Source: Bacteroidaceae bacterium (GTDB lineage Bacteria > Bacteroidota > Bacteroidia > Bacteroidales > Bacteroidaceae). Taken from it: a stretch of 64,000 nt of DNA. Shown piece by piece: positions 1 to 8,718 of the stretch. The notes beneath the pieces are model-generated. The model worked only from the letters and a program-made list of their open reading frames with translations, was not told the origin of the DNA and did not search any database. Numbering within the stretch: position 1 is the first letter of the stretch; each line of letters begins with the position of its first letter. The stretch is from assembly GCA_902362375.1 (NCBI GenBank), contig CABIVS010000003.1, positions 600,060-664,059 on the forward strand, read 5' to 3'. A program made the position numbers and the translations under genes.

Positions 1-1023
1 ACTGCTCCGGCTGATGTGCAAGTGCCTCGTGCCGATTCGGAAGAGGAAGTTTATGCACGTATCATTGAAGATTTGGAATTTGCGTTGACCCGTTTACCGG
101 ACAAGCGTGCTACGGAAGCTGAAACCAGGGGATTTGCCAGTAAAGGGGCGGTTAACGCTTTGTTTGCAAAAGTGTATGCAACGAAAGGTGCACCCGGCAA
201 TGTAGAATGGGATAAGGTGAAGACCTATTCGGAAGCAGTGATGAATTCGCCGGTATACCGATTGGTGGATACGTATGACCATCTGTTTGACGATGAACAT
301 CGTAATAATAGTGAGACGATTCTGGCTGTACAGTATATTGCCAACAGTACGGAAAATAATTACGTACCTGTTCTTCTATTGCCTCCTTCCATGACAGAGC
401 AGAATTGGCGTAAATATCTGACACCTTCCCAAAGTTTGCTGAAAGCTTTTGATGACGAAGGAGATCAGGTTCGTAAAAACTCTACGGTCATCTTTGAGGA
501 CATTAATAATATTTGGTTCGACCAGTATTATGCGCAACTGAAGAATGGACAATGGGAAACCCGTACATTGCCTTTCCCTTACAAGTGCAGGGCAAAGAAT
601 CGGGTAGGATGGGATTGCGGAGACTTGATCTATATTTTCCGTCTGGCTGATATTGTTCTGTTGCATGCAGAAGCAGTCAATGCTTTGTCCGGTCCGGCAA
701 CTGCAATAGCGGAACCCAATCTGCAAAAGATTCGTACTCGTGTCGGACTTCAGGAATTGAATGCCAGTTCAAGAGAAGAACTGACCCGGCTCCTTTTGAA
801 AGAAAGACGCTTGGAACTGGCTTACGAAGGAGAGCGATTCTTTGATTTGAAACGTTATGGAATTGCTCAAAGCACCCTGTCAAGTCTGACGTGGTCGGAA
901 ATTGTGGATGGAGAGCAAACGACTGTTACGGGTAAATTTCCCGCACACATGTTGCTGATGCCTATTCCACAGGAAGAAAGGGATCGTAATCCGAACCTAA
1001 CTCAAAATCCGGGGTATAATTAA
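1..1023 (+). CDS. SusD/RagB-family outer-membrane lipoprotein, C-terminal part
   Basis: The reading frame is open from the first base, so the gene starts upstream and its signal peptide and lipobox are outside the window; a GTG at 16 is internal. The visible 340 codons are the C-terminal part of a SusD/RagB protein. A helical TPR-like region (QxxxARIIEDLEFAL, then KGAVNALFAKVYATKG) is followed by the typical ending with LLLKERRLELAYEGERFFDLKRYG and MPIPQEERDRNPNLTQNPGYN. SusD proteins sit on the cell surface over a SusC TonB transporter and capture glycans; the susC partner should lie just upstream. The SusE/F-like lipoprotein follows after 34 bp and a GH2 enzyme after that, so this is the 3' end of a polysaccharide-utilisation locus. 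Confidence 0.95.
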   Translation, partial: TAPADVQVPRADSEEEVYARIIEDLEFALTRLPDKRATEAETRGFASKGAVNALFAKVYATKGAPGNVEWDKVKTYSEAVMNSPVYRLVDTYDHLFDDEHRNNSETILAVQYIANSTENNYVPVLLLPPSMTEQNWRKYLTPSQSLLKAFDDEGDQVRKNSTVIFEDINNIWFDQYYAQLKNGQWETRTLPFPYKCRAKNRVGWDCGDLIYIFRLADIVLLHAEAVNALSGPATAIAEPNLQKIRTRVGLQELNASSREELTRLLLKERRLELAYEGERFFDLKRYGIAQSTLSSLTWSEIVDGEQTTVTGKFPAHMLLMPIPQEERDRNPNLTQNPGYN

Positions 1024-1057
1024 TCCTCTTCCTTTATTAATCTTTAAATGAAGAAAT

Positions 1058-2476
1058 ATGAAAACGAATTTATATAAGCTTGTTTCATTCTATATATTTA
1101 TCGGGTTACTGGCTGTTTCTTGCCAGAATCAGGATGAAATGTTTTTCGATCCGTCTGCCGAAGCACCTGTCATTGGAAAGTTATCCTTGAATCAGGAACA
1201 GTTGCAATATGGTGGGTCGGTAAAATTAAACGTGGAGGTGACGGATGCAGATGCCTTGTCGCACGTAGAAATACGTTTGGTTGCCAATCAGGCGGTGCTT
1301 TATTCCAAAACTCTTCCGGGAAATAATCAAAAGACATTGAAAGTGGAAGAAGAAATCGAAGTGCCGTTCGGACGTTTGTGTGGCGAGCAACTTGCTTCTC
1401 TGGAGGTTGTGGCTACAAATAAAAATGTGAAAACAGCAGAACAATCTTACGAGATTCCATTGGAAAGGCCGGATTTTGCACAATTATATGTAGTGGTTGG
1501 TGAAACAGGGGAAGAAATTGTGCTGCAAAGGGATGAAAGTAATCCGTTAACTCCTTATTTATATAAGGCTACTGTAGACTTGCCGAATAATACAAATGTG
1601 TTTATATATAGCGAGCCGGAAAAGAAAGGAATGGTATGGGGATTTGATGCCAGTACGAATACTTGTGAGTTGGCTTCGTCGCGTCCGGTTTCCCTTTGTG
1701 ATTCACAGAGTACGGAAGAGAAAGTGAGAGAGGTGGTATTCGATGCTTTTTCTTTTGAGATTTCACCTCTGAAAAAGGAAATGACAGTAAATGATGTTGT
1801 CTTCATGCTGTATAAGAAGAATGCGTCGGATAATGATTTTGTAAATAATACACTTCGTGCCCAGAATGTTTCTTTGACAAACGGTGAAGAAGTGAGGACA
1901 GAATTGATTGATCTCAATGCGTTGAAGTTTGATCCGGATTTCTTTAAACTGGAAGGAGATAAGTTGATGTATATCGGGCAGACAGGTAATGTGACGTTAT
2001 ATATGAATACGATGTTCAACTTTGTTTTTGTAGAGAGTGCGGAAAATCCGTTGACTACTAATGTTTCCTATCCGGAAGTTTTGTTTGTGAATGGTTGGGG
2101 AATCGGTCGCCCGGAATTGTGGAGCTATAATCCGGATTGGGATTTTAATAATGCGGTTATTTTCCGTAAGGTTTCGGAAGATGCTACCCAAACAGTTTAC
2201 TCGCAGACTGTCATTGTCAGTAAATGGGTTCAATTCAAATTCTATAATCAAAAAGACTGGGGAGGTGAGTTCTCTTGTCCGAATATAACGTTTGAAGATG
2301 ACAACTTTAAAGCCGTAGAAGAAAGCGGTAAACCGGGAAATTATAATATATCACCTTCGTTGGGCGATGATACGAGTTATAAATCAGCGGTTGCCAAGAT
2401 TACATTTATTGTTCCGAAATCGGGAAATACAACTCATTTCCGGAGTACTATTCTGGTAGAAAGTGACCTGGATTGA
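1058..2476 (+). CDS. SusE/SusF-like surface lipoprotein
   Basis: A 472-aa predicted lipoprotein with signal peptide and lipobox (LLAVSC, Cys22) followed by an acidic QNQDE stretch, as in surface-exported Bacteroides lipoproteins. Residues about 35-130 look like an Ig-like or bacterial Ig domain (LSLNQEQLQYGGSVKLNVEVTD). The rest is beta-rich with repeated aromatic segments (VWGFDAST, WGIGRPELWSYNPDW, WVQFKFYNQKDWGGEF), which resemble the starch-binding-type modules of SusE/SusF proteins. It sits between the SusD-like gene and the GH2 beta-mannosidase, where a glycan-binding lipoprotein is expected. The ligand is unknown; beta-mannoside-containing glycan is an inference from the neighbour. Its stop overlaps the upstream extension of the next frame, but the GH2 start is 31 bp downstream. 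Confidence 0.8.
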   Translation: MKTNLYKLVSFYIFIGLLAVSCQNQDEMFFDPSAEAPVIGKLSLNQEQLQYGGSVKLNVEVTDADALSHVEIRLVANQAVLYSKTLPGNNQKTLKVEEEIEVPFGRLCGEQLASLEVVATNKNVKTAEQSYEIPLERPDFAQLYVVVGETGEEIVLQRDESNPLTPYLYKATVDLPNNTNVFIYSEPEKKGMVWGFDASTNTCELASSRPVSLCDSQSTEEKVREVVFDAFSFEISPLKKEMTVNDVVFMLYKKNASDNDFVNNTLRAQNVSLTNGEEVRTELIDLNALKFDPDFFKLEGDKLMYIGQTGNVTLYMNTMFNFVFVESAENPLTTNVSYPEVLFVNGWGIGRPELWSYNPDWDFNNAVIFRKVSEDATQTVYSQTVIVSKWVQFKFYNQKDWGGEFSCPNITFEDDNFKAVEESGKPGNYNISPSLGDDTSYKSAVAKITFIVPKSGNTTHFRSTILVESDLD

Positions 2477-2507
2477 GCAATCACTTATCATTAAACTAAT
2501 TTGTATT

Positions 2508-5075
2508 ATGCATAAAAAGATTCAATATATATTATTGCTTATGTTATTTACCTGTTTGATACCTGTTACGGCGAAAAACAAAAGCCGGATCAGTCTGAAT
2601 GATGAATGGCAGTTCAAGCAATCTATATCTCAAAATTGGCTCCCGGCACAAGTGCCCGGAGCCGTACATACCGATTTGATGAATAATCGTATGATAAAGG
2701 ACCCGTTTTACGGAGTGAATGAGAAATCCCTGCAATGGATTGGAGAAAAGGACTGGGAATATAAAAAGACTTTCACTGTAGACGAGGCTCTGCTTCAAGC
2801 GCCCAACGTACAGCTTGTTTTTGCCGGACTTGATACGTATGCCGATATTTATATCAATGATTATATGGTGATGAAGTGTGACAATATGTTTCGTACATGG
2901 ACTTTGAATCCTCTTCCTTATTTGAAGAAAGGGGAGAACACTATCCGCATCTATTTCCATTCTATATTTAAGGTGGATATGCCTAAGTACCTGGCATCTC
3001 CTTTCCAGTTGCAGGCATGGCCTAATAATGATCAGTCAGATATTATGTTAAGCCTTTATGCCCGCAAAGCCGGATATAATTATGGGTGGGATTGGGGTCC
3101 TCGTTTGATTACTACCGGTATTTGGAGAGATGTTTATCTGGAATACTGGGATGATATCCATATCGATGGGACTCAAATTATTACCCGGAAACTGGAATCG
3201 GGAAAAGCGAAGATGGAGGCTGTTTGTACGGTGATGAGTGATGAAGATACGAAGGCAACGTTTACGGTGGAATATGATAAGAAAGAGGCTGTTCGTAAAC
3301 AAGTAGCATTGACTAAAGGGATGAACACGGTGCGAGTAGACTTCGAAGTGAAGAATCCTGAATTATGGTGGACTAACGGATTAGGCAATCCCCGGATGTA
3401 TGATTTTGATATTGTATTAGATAAAGAAGGACATAAGGTGACAGACCGTGTAAAGACGGGTATCCGTACATTGGAAATAGTTCGTGAAAAAGATGAACAG
3501 GGGCAGTCGATGTTTGTGAAACTGAATGGAAAAGCGGTCTTTATGAAAGGAGCCAATTATATTCCTTTGGATAATTTTCCGAACAGGGTGCCTGAAAGTT
3601 GGTACGAATATATCATAAAGTCGGCAGCTGATGTGAATATGAATATGTTGCGTATTTGGGGCGGAGGTATTTATGAGATGGATGCGTTTTATGAGATGTG
3701 TGACAAATACGGTATTCTTGTCTGGCAGGATATGATGTTTGCCTGTGGCATGTTCCCCGCTGACGAGCATTATTTGAATAGTGTGGCCGAGGAAGTGAAG
3801 GACAATGTGAAACGTTTGCGTAATCATCCTTGTATTGCACTCTGGAATGGAAACAATGAAAATGAGATTTCATATTTTGGATGGGGATGGAAAGATCGTT
3901 ATACGCCCGAAGAAGACAGAATTTATCAGAGTAATCTGCATAAACTCTTTTATGACGTAATTCCGGAAGCGATACAGGCTGTGGATGAAACGAGGTATTA
4001 TCACCCGACATCTCCTGTGACCGGTTATAATAATATAGATTATAATATGGGAGATGTACATTTCTGGTCTGTCTGGAAAGGAGGATGGCTTGAAGAATAT
4101 ACGGAAGCTAAAAACATAGGTCGCTTTATGAGTGAGTATGGTTTCCAGTCTTATCCGGAGATGCGCACCATCCGTCGTTTTGCAAGTGAACATGATTTGC
4201 GTTTGGATTCGGAAGTTATGTTGTCTCATCAGCGTGCCCGCAATGACCAGACCCGTGATCCGAATTTCGGGAATAATATGATGAAGATGTATATGGAGAA
4301 ATATTTTAAAGTTCCTGATGATTTTAGTGAATTTGTTTATATGAGCCAGTATTTGCAGGCGGAGGCGGTGAAGATCGGAATTGAAGCTCATCGTCGTGCA
4401 AAACCCTACTGTATGGGAACACTTTATTGGCAGATTAATGATTGCTGGCCGGTAGCTTCGTGGTCGAGCATTGATTATTATGGCAGATGGAAGGCTTTAC
4501 AGTATTATGCCCGTGATGCTTATGCTGAGGTATTGGTTTCTCCTTATGCTTCCGGAAAACAAGTTGTGTTCAAAGTCATTTCCGATCGTTTGCAAAAGAT
4601 GAAAGGAGAGTTGGAGATAACGACTCTGACCTTGGAGGGACAGACGGTGTTCTCAAAGAGAGTTTCACTTGAATTGGGTGCTAATGGGTGTGAAGATGTG
4701 GCTTCGATAACAACTACGGAACTTTATGGAGGTCAGAAAGAGAACGAAGTTTTCACTTATGTGACGTTGAATGAAAATGGTAAAACGGTTTCTTCGAACA
4801 TCTATTATCCGGTCTATTCCAATCAATATGCTTATTCAAAGGTTACTCCTATTATAACGGTGGAGAAGACCAATGATGGAGTCAATTTACGGCTTCGTTC
4901 TTCTGCACTGATTAGAGGGCTTTATCTTTATGTAGATGACGATGAAAGTTTCTTTGAGCAGAATTACGTAACGCTGATACCGGGAAAAGAGGAAGTGGTT
5001 CAGGTGAAGACTCATCTTTCAGCGGCGGCTTTTGAGAAGCAATTGAAATATCTCTCGGTAAATCAAGTCAATTGA
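2508..5075 (+). CDS. GH2 beta-mannosidase, exported
   Basis: An 855-aa glycoside hydrolase family 2 enzyme. I chose ATG 2508 over the in-frame GTG at 2463 because it gives a clean signal peptide (MHKKIQYILLLMLFTCLIP) and does not run into the preceding gene. Order: N-terminal jelly roll (about 30-200, PGAVHTDLM, GWDWGPR), Ig-like domain, TIM barrel (about 310-640), C-terminal beta domains. The acid/base is Glu451 in NGNNEN and the nucleophile Glu543 in MSEYGFQSYPE, both conserved in beta-mannosidases. RIWGGGIYE and QINDCWPVASW also fit beta-mannosidase rather than beta-galactosidase. Expected activity is release of terminal beta-mannose, for example from manno-oligosaccharides or the N-glycan core, in the periplasm. 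It is part of the utilisation locus that begins upstream of the window. Confidence 0.93.
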   Translation: MHKKIQYILLLMLFTCLIPVTAKNKSRISLNDEWQFKQSISQNWLPAQVPGAVHTDLMNNRMIKDPFYGVNEKSLQWIGEKDWEYKKTFTVDEALLQAPNVQLVFAGLDTYADIYINDYMVMKCDNMFRTWTLNPLPYLKKGENTIRIYFHSIFKVDMPKYLASPFQLQAWPNNDQSDIMLSLYARKAGYNYGWDWGPRLITTGIWRDVYLEYWDDIHIDGTQIITRKLESGKAKMEAVCTVMSDEDTKATFTVEYDKKEAVRKQVALTKGMNTVRVDFEVKNPELWWTNGLGNPRMYDFDIVLDKEGHKVTDRVKTGIRTLEIVREKDEQGQSMFVKLNGKAVFMKGANYIPLDNFPNRVPESWYEYIIKSAADVNMNMLRIWGGGIYEMDAFYEMCDKYGILVWQDMMFACGMFPADEHYLNSVAEEVKDNVKRLRNHPCIALWNGNNENEISYFGWGWKDRYTPEEDRIYQSNLHKLFYDVIPEAIQAVDETRYYHPTSPVTGYNNIDYNMGDVHFWSVWKGGWLEEYTEAKNIGRFMSEYGFQSYPEMRTIRRFASEHDLRLDSEVMLSHQRARNDQTRDPNFGNNMMKMYMEKYFKVPDDFSEFVYMSQYLQAEAVKIGIEAHRRAKPYCMGTLYWQINDCWPVASWSSIDYYGRWKALQYYARDAYAEVLVSPYASGKQVVFKVISDRLQKMKGELEITTLTLEGQTVFSKRVSLELGANGCEDVASITTTELYGGQKENEVFTYVTLNENGKTVSSNIYYPVYSNQYAYSKVTPIITVEKTNDGVNLRLRSSALIRGLYLYVDDDESFFEQNYVTLIPGKEEVVQVKTHLSAAAFEKQLKYLSVNQVN

Positions 5076-5120
5076 TTGTGAAATGTATATCTCAATCGGA
5101 CCTATTAATACATAATAAAA

Positions 5121-7214
5121 ATGAAGAAGATAATGAATAATATATTGGCAGCTTGTCTGCTTTCCAGCCTGATAGCTTGCACTTTGGATGATCCCTATAT
5201 GCCGGTTAATCCAGAAGAAAAACCGGCTCCTCCTGTGGTTACAGAGTATCAGCCTATCGCTTTAACGATAGGGGCTAATGGTCGTTTTGATGTTTCCGGT
5301 TCCTCTGTAAAAATAGGGTTAAACGGGAAGAATTCTACTTATGGTGTTTGTCTGCCACAGATTGCGCAGGGACATTTTATTGCGGAGGTAACAGCTGATA
5401 AAACAACGAACTTTGGCTTGGCTATTGTCCGGGAGAAGAACGGGAAACCGGATTTCAATAATTATACTTCGGTGAGTGTGTGTACAGAATCCGGTGTGTC
5501 GACCGTACGGGTATTGGATCGTCAGGACGGAATAGATAACGTTTTGGATCATACGAAGAAAATAAATAAGAACGATTATTCTTTCCGTTATTCCATACCT
5601 CTCAATAATAGCTATTTTTCTGTTCCTTTTACAGCTTCTACAGGTAAGGCGCGTATCATCAGGAATAAGATATCCGGTTTCTTTCATTTTTATGTGAGCG
5701 TTGGGAAAGAAATAGACGGGGAGTTTCATGAAAACTGGATTGAACTTGCTCAATCGAAAGATTGGGGAGGACAGGGGCAGAACTATTTTATTTGTCCGAT
5801 TGTCAGGAATGGTAATGAAAATTCGACCGAGGTGAATTATTCTGATATCCGTTTTGAAGAGTTTCCGGCAGAAGATGTTGTAGAGGCGTCACCGGACTTT
5901 GATGTAAAGCAGCGTAACTTCACGTGGGCAGGTTTTCCGGGTGATGCAACGGTAATCAGTTTCAATCCGAAACATTGTCCGGCTGCTGCACAAAACAGGC
6001 AATTTGTATTTTGGTCGGAAGCGAATTTCGTACCTGCCTGGCACATGAGCAATGAATTGCTTTATTGCTATGAGTTTGCTGAAACATGGTCGGATTTGAA
6101 TAAAGGATGTTTTGAGCCGATGTCGGATCGTTTGTTAGCGTATGCAAAAGTAGATATCATAGAGAATAACAAAGTACGGAAAGTGGTTAAGTATCATTAT
6201 GCATTGGTAAATCCGGATTATAAAGCTCCTTATCCTGATGCGATATATCCGGAAGTAGACGAGTACTATACTTTTTATGCTGACGGAGTAGGCGTGAGGC
6301 GTATCGAGTATATTCAGAAGCAGGCGGGACAGGCTTATTATCGCTATCATGAGTTGAGTGAACCCATGGTTATTTCCGGTAGTTCATCCATTCCGTCAGA
6401 TCATGTGAAACAGCCGGCTTTTAGTATTTCTAATCTTTCAGGCAACCGGTATGATCTTTATCCGGCTAAACCTTTTGATGAAGTCAACCAGAATGTGAAA
6501 AACTGGAAAGAGCAAATCTATACTGCTCATTTAAATAATGCTCCTGATGCTTTTTCTGTATTCTCTTACACTCCCGAACGTCCGGAAGTCTCTCCGTTGC
6601 CGATTGAGAATGACTTGACCTGGCATGATATAAATTATCAGATGTCTCATTGGCCGGTAGATAAACAACCCTATTTAAATGCCCGTTATGGGGATTATGA
6701 TAAGTCGACGGCTACCTGGCCGTCACAGGTTTCCCATTCTTCATTGATTGGTGTGGAGGCTAAAGGAGATGTTTCTTGGAATACTGCTTATCAGGTTAAT
6801 TCGGATGGAAATAAATATAGAGTATATCTGATGCTGTTGGGTATCAATCAACCTGATGCGGCTTCTGACATAGATGCATATACAAGAGGATGGCTGTATA
6901 TGGGAAGTCCGACGAATCTGAACGGAGTTTCTTATAATCCGGATGTAACAGGGTATTCCAAACGGGAGATGGTTTTGATGAAAACGGCAGGTACGGAAAG
7001 TTGCCAGTTTACTTGTAACCCTACCGGTGCAGTGAAAAATCCTGTATTTAGAATTGATAATTGGATCGGAAGCGGAAATGTAACGGTCAAGGTTGATGGA
7101 AAGGCATTGGTGTCTGATAGTGACTATTTGAGTGATACAGTAGGAGGAAGCCTCGTAATCTGGCTTAATAAAACAATATCTTCTACATTCTCTGTCGAAA
7201 TTATTCCGGTATAA
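5121..7214 (+). CDS. Uncharacterised PUL lipoprotein, 697 aa
   Basis: I do not recognise a named family with confidence. The protein has a lipoprotein signal (lipobox SLIAC, Cys20) and then a Pro/Glu linker. Residues about 40-250 look like a concanavalin/laminin-G-like beta sandwich, ending with SKDWGGQGQNYFICPIVR and SDIRFEEFP. A large second domain is rich in Trp/Tyr (WAGFPGDATVISFNPKHCP, YYTFYADGVGVRRIEYIQ) and ends in a short beta module that looks like an Ig or carbohydrate-binding fold. The layout of binding module, catalytic-size domain and C-terminal module, together with its place behind a GH2 enzyme and in front of a perfect terminator, suggests a secreted glycan-active enzyme, possibly a lyase or hydrolase. 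That role is inference. Start ATG 5121; MKKIMNN gives a normal signal peptide. Confidence 0.75.
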   Translation: MKKIMNNILAACLLSSLIACTLDDPYMPVNPEEKPAPPVVTEYQPIALTIGANGRFDVSGSSVKIGLNGKNSTYGVCLPQIAQGHFIAEVTADKTTNFGLAIVREKNGKPDFNNYTSVSVCTESGVSTVRVLDRQDGIDNVLDHTKKINKNDYSFRYSIPLNNSYFSVPFTASTGKARIIRNKISGFFHFYVSVGKEIDGEFHENWIELAQSKDWGGQGQNYFICPIVRNGNENSTEVNYSDIRFEEFPAEDVVEASPDFDVKQRNFTWAGFPGDATVISFNPKHCPAAAQNRQFVFWSEANFVPAWHMSNELLYCYEFAETWSDLNKGCFEPMSDRLLAYAKVDIIENNKVRKVVKYHYALVNPDYKAPYPDAIYPEVDEYYTFYADGVGVRRIEYIQKQAGQAYYRYHELSEPMVISGSSSIPSDHVKQPAFSISNLSGNRYDLYPAKPFDEVNQNVKNWKEQIYTAHLNNAPDAFSVFSYTPERPEVSPLPIENDLTWHDINYQMSHWPVDKQPYLNARYGDYDKSTATWPSQVSHSSLIGVEAKGDVSWNTAYQVNSDGNKYRVYLMLLGINQPDAASDIDAYTRGWLYMGSPTNLNGVSYNPDVTGYSKREMVLMKTAGTESCQFTCNPTGAVKNPVFRIDNWIGSGNVTVKVDGKALVSDSDYLSDTVGGSLVIWLNKTISSTFSVEIIPV

Positions 7215-7218
7215 TATG

Positions 7219-7260
7219 ATCCTTTGGAGAGGACTTTTCAAATCCTCTCCAAAGGATTTT
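7219..7260 (+). terminator. Rho-independent terminator of the glycan operon
   Basis: A perfect 15-bp inverted repeat (7219-7233 ATCCTTTGGAGAGGA with 7243-7257) and a 9-base loop run into TTTT. It starts five bases after the stop of the 697-aa lipoprotein gene. The next gene starts 28 bp later, so that gene needs read-through or its own promoter. Confidence 0.85.
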
Positions 7261-7287
7261 AAATGAATCAAGAGAGGTTGTTTTTTT

Positions 7288-8244
7288 ATGAGATATATAC
7301 TATTCATTCTTTTGTTTTTTCTCTGTTTATCCTGTTCACATCATCCGGTTCAGGAGGTTGATACAGTTTCTTACAGAGGGTGGGAGAACTGTCTTAAGCT
7401 ATCTAACAGGGTTGTTTCCGTTATTGTTAATCCGACGTATGGCGGACAAATTCTATATTTCGGCTTAGAGAGTCGTGGAGATAATATATTGTGGAGTGAT
7501 TCTGTTATCAACGGCTGGACTGTAGAGAACTATATACGAACAAGACGAAGTCCTGATGCCGGTAGATTTGATATCGGTAATGAACGTAAAACGGAGAATA
7601 TCCATGATTCAATTTGGGCAGGACCTTATCAAACCTTTGTTGAGGAAGATAAATTGCGCTTGGTCAGCCATCCATCACAGGCGATGGGTATTCAGGTGGA
7701 GAGGATTTACTTTTTGGAAGAGAACCAGCCGGTTCTGCATATTAAACAGCGAATGTCTAATATATCAAATGGGGAGGTTGAATATTGTTTTTGGACACGT
7801 ACATTACTGCCTGCCGGTGGTATTTACTATTGTGAAGCGATTCCAAATTCACAATATCCATTGGGATTTAGTGAGATTTCATTGTCAGCAGATACATTAA
7901 TTCCCTCTCATCATTTGCAGGAACGTATTCATGTAGAGAATCGTTATTTTACAGCCTTTCCCGGAGGAGACGAGCAAAAGAAATATGGGATAAATACTAC
8001 AAACGGTATGTATTTTTATCAGTTCAATGATTATTTGTATATCAAACAAAATAAGTATGTTCCACAGGGGAAATATGATAATAATTTGCGGGTGTGCTTT
8101 CCTAACATGATTTATTTTAATGATGAATTTTTGGAAATGGAACCGAACAGTCCTATGGTCAAGCTAAAGCCGGGAGAGGCTTATGAATATGAGGAGATTT
8201 GGACATTAAGGGAGTTGAACTCTATTACTGATAACACATATTAA
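7288..8244 (+). CDS. DUF4380-like lipoprotein, galactose-mutarotase fold
   Basis: A 318-aa lipoprotein with lipobox CLSC (Cys16). The body resembles DUF4380/aldose-1-epimerase-like beta-sandwich proteins: NPTYGGQILYFGLE near the N terminus (the 'GGRI' strand of the fold), a central FLEENQPVLHIKQRM strand, WTRTLLPAGG, and a C-terminal PGEAYEYEEIWTL. Proteins of this type are common at the edges of Bacteroides glycan loci and presumably bind or isomerise sugars in the periplasm; no catalytic residue was assigned. It follows the terminator at 7219-7260, so it may be only loosely coupled to the locus. A T-rich stretch directly precedes ATG 7288. Confidence 0.65.
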   Translation: MRYILFILLFFLCLSCSHHPVQEVDTVSYRGWENCLKLSNRVVSVIVNPTYGGQILYFGLESRGDNILWSDSVINGWTVENYIRTRRSPDAGRFDIGNERKTENIHDSIWAGPYQTFVEEDKLRLVSHPSQAMGIQVERIYFLEENQPVLHIKQRMSNISNGEVEYCFWTRTLLPAGGIYYCEAIPNSQYPLGFSEISLSADTLIPSHHLQERIHVENRYFTAFPGGDEQKKYGINTTNGMYFYQFNDYLYIKQNKYVPQGKYDNNLRVCFPNMIYFNDEFLEMEPNSPMVKLKPGEAYEYEEIWTLRELNSITDNTY

Positions 8245-8253
8245 GACTGATTA

Positions 8254-8285
8254 TTTGCTGGTTCTTTTTCATACCGGTATATTTG
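8254..8285 (+). promoter_or_regulatory. Bacteroides-type promoter for the His-rich operon
   Basis: A -33 TTTG (8254-8257) and a -7 TATATTTG (8278-8285) are separated by 20 bp, matching the TTTG/TAnnTTTG consensus. The first gene starts 31 bp downstream at 8317. Confidence 0.7.
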
Positions 8286-8316
8286 TCCCGCTATTCTATT
8301 AATCAATAGAGAGAGA

Positions 8317-8631
8317 ATGTATCAAAAGAAAAATATAAGGGTATATATAGCATGGATGTTATTCATGACATTCATTCCTTTCTTTGTAGTGAAGACCTTT
8401 CACTATCATGGAAGTGAGGATGAAAAGTCGTGTTCCCATGCAAAGCATTCCCATAATTCTTCCGATGATTGTGCGATATGTAAATACTCTCTTTCTCTTT
8501 TCACGGAACCTCAATTAATAGAATATCATACTATACTGACGCTCGTGCCCTACGAGCCGGTTATTTACCAGGATAAGGTTGTTTGCAAACCAACTTATTC
8601 GCATCATTTACGCGGGCCTCCGTTCGCATGA
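8317..8631 (+). CDS. Small His/Cys-rich membrane-anchored protein (DUF2946-like)
   Basis: A 104-aa protein with one N-terminal hydrophobic helix (about 10-28) followed by a His/Cys-rich soluble stretch: KTFHYHG, SCSHAKHSHNSSDDCAIC. It ends in HHLRGPPFA, which resembles the RGPP ending of DUF2946-type proteins found beside copper/zinc TonB receptors. Probably periplasm-facing and metal-binding; that is inference from composition and from its neighbours, a TonB receptor and a second His-rich lipoprotein. First gene of the operon. Confidence 0.65.
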   Translation: MYQKKNIRVYIAWMLFMTFIPFFVVKTFHYHGSEDEKSCSHAKHSHNSSDDCAICKYSLSLFTEPQLIEYHTILTLVPYEPVIYQDKVVCKPTYSHHLRGPPFA

Positions 8632-8718
8632 TTACATACTCATATTTTCAATGGAGATAGATTGGCTTTCAATCTATCCTCACATTCATTTTACACATTA
8701 AATAAAAGATTGTAATTG

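Noticed and set aside
16..1023. GTG at 16 as start of the first gene
   Set aside because: The frame is open to base 1 and the protein lacks the SusD N terminus and signal, so the gene begins upstream.
2463..2507. Upstream extension of the GH2 gene
   Set aside because: Overlaps the preceding gene and puts the signal peptide inside the protein; ATG 2508 fits.
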